From the NCBI RefSeq assembly GCF_010367455.1, contig NZ_WRPR01000042.1:186001-250000 (forward strand): DNA of 64,000 nucleotides, written 5' to 3'. The notes below the pieces were generated by a model. The model was not told the origin of the DNA and did no database searches. It worked only from the letters and a program-made list of their open reading frames with translations. This document shows positions 60,310 through 64,000 of this stretch, piece after piece. Origin of the DNA: Candidatus Laterigemmans baculatus. Lineage in GTDB: Bacteria > Planctomycetota > Planctomycetia > Pirellulales > Pirellulaceae. The translations under genes and the position numbers were made by a program. Position 1 is the first letter of the stretch; every line of letters begins with the position of its first letter.

Positions 60310-61560
60310 ATGCGAGATACGATCGCCATCATCTTGGCTGGAGGTCGCGGTTCGCGGCTCGAACCGCTGACCCGTGACCGCGCCAAGCCCGCGGTCCCGA
60401 TCGGCGGGTTGTATCGGATTATCGATTTCGTGCTCAGCAACTGCTTGAACAGCGGCATGCGACGCTTGTTGCTGATGACGCAGTACAAGGGGCAGAGCCT
60501 CGACCGTCACATCAGCACCGGATGGCGGGGATACTTCTGCCGCGAGCTGGGGGAATTCATCGATGTGGTCCCGCCCCAGCAACGGATCGATGAATCGTGG
60601 TATCAAGGAACAGCCGACGCGGTTTATCAGAATATCTATGCGATCGAGCGCGAGCGGCCCAAGTATGTGGTCGTGCTGGCCGGCGACCATATTTATAAGA
60701 TGAATTATAAGGGGATGGTCGATTACCATCGCCAAACCGGAGCCGACGTGACGGTCGGCGCGCTCCGCGTGTCCCGCCGCGAGGCGACCCAGTTTGGCGT
60801 GATGGAGGTCGACAGCGATCAGCGAATCGTCGCCTTCGCCGAAAAGCCGGCCGATCCCAAACCGACTCCCGAGGATCCCGAAGTCTGCCTGGCCTCGATG
60901 GGGATCTACGTCTTTTCGACTGCGTTCCTGTTCGAACAGTTATGCCATGATGCGACGCTGCCCGAGAGCCGGCATGACTTTGGGACGAACATCATCCCAG
61001 GAGCGATCGACCAGTACCGCGTGATGGCTTTCCCGTTCCGTGACGAGAACCGCAAGCGGGATGCGTACTGGCGCGACGTCGGGACGCTGGACGCCTACTA
61101 CGAAGCCAACATGGATCTGGTGGGGGTCGATCCGGAGCTGAATCTGTACGACGAGCAGTGGCCGATCCGCAGCTACCAGCCGAATCTGCCGCCGCCGAAG
61201 TTCGTCTTCGGCAGCGCCGGCGAGAGCGACCGCCGCGGCGTGGCCCTCGATTCGATCGTCTGCCAGGGAACGATCGTCAGCGGCGGGCAGGTCAGCCGTA
61301 GCGTGCTCGGTCCGAACGTCCGCGTGAACAGTTACGCCGAGGTCGAAGGGAGCATTCTGTTCGAGGGCGTCGACGTCGGCCGCCGGGCACGGATCCGCCG
61401 CGCGATCATCGACAAGGGGGTCTCGATCCCGGCGGGAATGGAAATCGGCTATGATCCCGAACAGGACCGGGCGCGAGGATTCACGATCAGCCCCGGCGGC
61501 GTGGTCGTGATCGCCCGCGGCGAGCGGATCGAAGCACCGTCTTACTCCAGGCAGGACTGA
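60310..61560 (+). CDS. glgC: glucose-1-phosphate adenylyltransferase (ADP-glucose synthesis)
   Basis: The 416-residue product has the nucleotidyltransferase signature [15 protein letters not shown] near the N-terminus with the following [50 protein letters not shown] and a C-terminal left-handed beta-helix ([20 protein letters not shown]) follow, all standard for GlgC. It makes ADP-glucose for glycogen. It is followed after six bases by the peptide transporter gene, so the two are probably co-transcribed. Confidence 0.96.
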   Translation: MRDTIAIILAGGRGSRLEPLTRDRAKPAVPIGGLYRIIDFVLSNCLNSGMRRLLLMTQYKGQSLDRHISTGWRGYFCRELGEFIDVVPPQQRIDESWYQGTADAVYQNIYAIERERPKYVVVLAGDHIYKMNYKGMVDYHRQTGADVTVGALRVSRREATQFGVMEVDSDQRIVAFAEKPADPKPTPEDPEVCLASMGIYVFSTAFLFEQLCHDATLPESRHDFGTNIIPGAIDQYRVMAFPFRDENRKRDAYWRDVGTLDAYYEANMDLVGVDPELNLYDEQWPIRSYQPNLPPPKFVFGSAGESDRRGVALDSIVCQGTIVSGGQVSRSVLGPNVRVNSYAEVEGSILFEGVDVGRRARIRRAIIDKGVSIPAGMEIGYDPEQDRARGFTISPGGVVVIARGERIEAPSYSRQD

Positions 61561-61566
61561 GCAACC

Positions 61567-63078
61567 ATGCACGACCGATCTTCGGAAAACTCGCCCTACG
61601 AGCCCCCCGCGTCCACTTTGTCGGCAGGTGCGGCCACGGCCACCGAGACCGCTCCAGCCGAAGGCTTGGCCGGACGGATCGCAGCACGGGATCGGGCCAA
61701 GTACCAGGTGGTTCCCTACCAGCTGAAGGGAATGCCTCCCGGGATTCCGTTCATTATCGGTAATGAAGCGGCCGAGCGTTTCAGCTTCTATGGCATGAAG
61801 GCTATCCTGACCGTCTTCATGACGCAGTACTTGCTCGGAAGCGGTGGCAACCTGCAAGTCATGGGCGGGGAGGACGCCAAATTCTGGGTCCACACCTTTG
61901 TGATGGTGGCGTACTTCACGCCGCTGCTCGGAGCCCTCCTCGCCGACTGGCTGCTGGGAAAATACCGAACGATCCTGTGGCTCTCGATCTTATACTGCTT
62001 AGGGCACTTGGCATTGGCACTCGATGAGACCCGCCTTGGGCTGGCAATCGGTCTGTCGCTGATCGCCCTGGGGACCGGTGCCATCAAGCCTTGTGTCTCT
62101 GCTCACGTGGGGGACCAGTTCGGTAGTGCCAACAAGCATCTTTTGGAGAAGGTGTTTGGTTGGTTCTATGTCGCGATCAATCTGGGCGCCTTCGCCTCCA
62201 CGCTGCTGACTCCACTGCTGCTCGAGTGGTACGGGCCTCATATTGCGTTTGGGGTACCCGGCATCCTGATGGCCATCGCCACGCTCTTGTTCTGGTTGGG
62301 CAGAAACCGGTTCGTCCATATCCCGCCGCGCGGTTCGTCCATTTTTCGCGATGCCTTCACGGGGGATGGGCTGAACGCCATCCTGCGGTTGGCCCCGGTC
62401 TATCTCCTGGTCGCCGTGTTCTGGAGCTTGTTTGACCAAACCGCCAGCGCGTGGGTGTTGCAGGCGGAGAATATGGACACCCAGGTGCTGGGGATGGAAG
62501 TCTTGCCCAGCCAAGTCCAGGCCGCCAATCCGCTGCTGATTCTGCTGCTGGTGCCGCTGTTCAGTTACGCCATCTATCCGCTGATCAACCGCGTTTTTCC
62601 TCTGACGCCACTCCGCAAAGTTTCGATCGGGATGTTCGTGACAGTGTTGGCGTTCTCCGTCAGCGCTCTGATCGAAACCGACATCCAGAACGGAGGGCGA
62701 CCGACGATCGCCTGGCAGGTGCTGGCCTATGTGATTCTGACCGCCGCCGAGGTCATGATCTCGATTACCTGCCTCGAGTTCAGCTATACCCAGGCGCCGA
62801 ACAGCATCAAGTCGATCGTGATGAGCATCTATATGCTCTCGGTCTCGCTAGGCAACTTGATTACGGCCGGAGTGAATCTGTTCATTCAGAATGCCGACGG
62901 CACTTCGAAGTTGCCCGGAGCCAGCTACTACTGGTTCTTTACCGGATTGATGGCGGTTGCCGCCGTCGCATTCATCGGTGTGGCCAAGCTCTATCGAGGC
63001 CGAACCTACATCCAGGATGAAGCCGACGACGCCCGTTCGGAAAGAGCGAAGGGAGAAGGGGTGGAGGCCGGGTTGTAG
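61567..63078 (+). CDS. POT/PTR-family peptide transporter
   Basis: The 503-residue MFS protein has a planctomycete-style N-terminus (NSPYEPPASTLSAGAAT) and about 12-14 helices. Family motifs are FIIGNEAAERFSFYGMKAIL (the ExxER-type start), GALLADWLLGKYRTILWLSI, GTGAIKPCVSAHVGDQFG and FGWFYVAINLGAFASTLLTP (the PTR2 signature). E-A-A-E-R-F is the proton-coupling ExxERF motif. It imports di/tripeptides or related compounds with protons. The gene starts six bases after glgC. Confidence 0.93.
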   Translation: MHDRSSENSPYEPPASTLSAGAATATETAPAEGLAGRIAARDRAKYQVVPYQLKGMPPGIPFIIGNEAAERFSFYGMKAILTVFMTQYLLGSGGNLQVMGGEDAKFWVHTFVMVAYFTPLLGALLADWLLGKYRTILWLSILYCLGHLALALDETRLGLAIGLSLIALGTGAIKPCVSAHVGDQFGSANKHLLEKVFGWFYVAINLGAFASTLLTPLLLEWYGPHIAFGVPGILMAIATLLFWLGRNRFVHIPPRGSSIFRDAFTGDGLNAILRLAPVYLLVAVFWSLFDQTASAWVLQAENMDTQVLGMEVLPSQVQAANPLLILLLVPLFSYAIYPLINRVFPLTPLRKVSIGMFVTVLAFSVSALIETDIQNGGRPTIAWQVLAYVILTAAEVMISITCLEFSYTQAPNSIKSIVMSIYMLSVSLGNLITAGVNLFIQNADGTSKLPGASYYWFFTGLMAVAAVAFIGVAKLYRGRTYIQDEADDARSERAKGEGVEAGL

Positions 63079-63125
63079 AGGCGAAGCGAACTGCAACGTC
63101 GGAGATGGCGTAACGTTCTGAACGA

Positions 63126-63253
63126 CACCCTCCCCCCGGGAGGGTCGCGAGGAACGAGCGGGGAGGGCGTTAAGCGACGTAGAGTCGCGAGCAAAGATGG
63201 ATTCAGCTGGCCCTCCCCGGGCCTGAGAGCCCGACCCTCCCGGGGGGAGGGTG
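63126..63253. mobile_element. MITE-like element, copy 3 (best preserved)
   Basis: It starts caccctccccccgggagggt (63126) and ends with the exact complement at 63253. The terminal repeats are perfect over 22 bp and themselves contain ccctcccccc/ggggggaggg palindromes. The interior is ggtcgcgaggaacgagcggg on the left, gggcctgagagccc on the right and ~55 bp of unrelated sequence. No ORF and no clear target duplication. It separates the convergent transporter and glycosyltransferase genes. Confidence 0.85.
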
Positions 63254-63295
63254 AGGGGAATTCCTATTGCCGCAGCACTCAATAGCTGCACGGTC

Positions 63296-64000
63296 TCAGC
63301 GCCTCTCCCGCAATTCCTCGGCCATGTCCGCGATCGGCGTTTGCCAGTCGCCGACCTCCTGCTGCCTCCAGAGGCGATGGGCGGCGTACCAGGGAGTGGT
63401 GCTGCCGCGGAGCCCCCACCGCCAATCGGGGACGCGGCCCAGCAGCAGCCACGTCGGAACCCCTAACGCCCCGGCTAAGTGGCCGGCCGAGGTGTCGGTG
63501 GTGATCACCAGGTCGAGTCCCCGCATCACCGCCGCGGTGTCCAAAAACGCGCCGCTGCTTTGGTCGAGGTTTTCGGGCAGGCGGTGCAGGCGGTCCCCAA
63601 ATTCGACGCTCGTGAGTTGCTCGCTGCCGTGCCCATGCTGGAGGCTGATCCAGCTGACGTTCGGCAGCTCCATCAGCGGTGCAAACGCGGCGAGCGGCAC
63701 CGAGCGGTAGGGATCGGCGTGGTGGGCGGGATTGCCTTGCCAGCAGAGGCCGATCCGCTTGCCCGGCAGGGCCTCCAGGTACCGCTGCCAGTAAGCCGCC
63801 AGCGACTCGGAAATCTCGAGGTACGGCGCTCCCGAAATCTGGGCCTCGCCTTGCCAGGTGTGGTCGGTGGCGTCGACCAGCGAGGCATGGTAATCGACGC
63901 GGTCGAAGGTGCCGCCGAAGGGGATGATCTTGCCCACGCCGCGAACGCCGCTGAGCAGCGGGAGCAATTTGGGATCGCAGCCGAGAACCACCGTCGCGCC
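63296..64000 (-). CDS. glycosyltransferase family 9-like domain (C-terminal part), truncated by window edge
   Basis: The frame is open through the end of the window on the minus strand, so the start is outside; 234 residues are visible. IGLCWQGNPAHHADPYRSVP, FAPLMELPNVSWISLQHGHG, LDTAAVMRGLDLVITTDTSA, GHLAGALGVPTWLLLGRVPD and WRQQEVGDWQTPIADMAEEL match the C-terminal half of ADP-heptose/GT9-type transferases. In planctomycetes and proteobacteria this half is often fused to N-terminal TPR repeats. The donor and acceptor cannot be told. Confidence 0.85.
   Translation of the reverse strand, partial: GATVVLGCDPKLLPLLSGVRGVGKIIPFGGTFDRVDYHASLVDATDHTWQGEAQISGAPYLEISESLAAYWQRYLEALPGKRIGLCWQGNPAHHADPYRSVPLAAFAPLMELPNVSWISLQHGHGSEQLTSVEFGDRLHRLPENLDQSSGAFLDTAAVMRGLDLVITTDTSAGHLAGALGVPTWLLLGRVPDWRWGLRGSTTPWYAAHRLWRQQEVGDWQTPIADMAEELRERR

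Overview
The window reads as chromosome of a planctomycete, most like the Pirellulales (Rhodopirellula/Blastopirellula relatives). The markers are a DUF1549/DUF1553 cytochrome protein next to a DUF1501 protein, a DUF1559 pseudopilin-like protein paired with a transthyretin-like lipoprotein, an N-terminal LEPR-xLL-type segment on a CAP-dockerin protein, sulfatase and formylglycine-enzyme-like folds, type II glutamine synthetase, and many small membrane proteins starting with an NPYxPP-like motif. Genus assignment is inference.

Region 1 (1-9444) looks like one end of an integrated genomic island. It holds small hypothetical membrane proteins and lipoproteins, an LRR protein, a zinc-ribbon/EIIA protein, an acyl-carrier-protein/FGE-like fusion and an atypical tyrosine recombinase. 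It ends in the 3' half of a tRNA-Val(GAC) gene (9442-9488) followed by a strong terminator. The base composition is visibly less GC-rich than the rest. The intact tRNA expected at the other end is not in the window.

Region 2 (9694-15356) starts with an intact 1566-bp IS4-family element with a 9-bp target duplication. Two hypothetical genes, a coding-like gene remnant, the secreted CAP-dockerin protein and a remarkable Arg/Asp polyampholyte protein follow.

Region 3 (15619-33111) carries a large ATPase-histidine kinase, a 27-codon ORF with a strong Shine-Dalgarno, a GNAT acetyltransferase, the DUF1553-DUF1501 pair, a pseudogene scrap of a metallo-beta-lactamase-fold hydrolase, the DUF1559-lipoprotein pair, and a molybdenum pair (MOT1-type transporter and moaA) with a WYL-only protein between.

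Region 4 (33112-50508) has a TolC-like protein with a His/Gly tail, divergent from two planctomycete envelope genes. It continues with a Spy/CpxP-like protein, a sorbosone-dehydrogenase/cytochrome protein, a probable PPi-dependent PEP carboxykinase, a BrkB/YihY protein and a Cys-rich secreted protein.

Region 5 (50599-64000) starts with mutL, whose last codons are part of a triplicated ~270-bp tandem repeat. A HEAT/pseudo-sulfatase, glutamine synthetase II with a clean terminator, a Ser/Thr kinase, asnB, glgC, a POT peptide transporter and a truncated GT9-type gene follow.

Three dispersed repeat families fill the gaps: REP-like palindromes with a GCTAGC core, a ~130-bp MITE-like element with perfect terminal inverted repeats, and a repeat containing 'ggatagcacggagaacgc'. 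Start codons were chosen by signal peptide, family N-terminus and Shine-Dalgarno, so several differ from the longest open frame. All family assignments are from reading the sequence; none was confirmed by a search.
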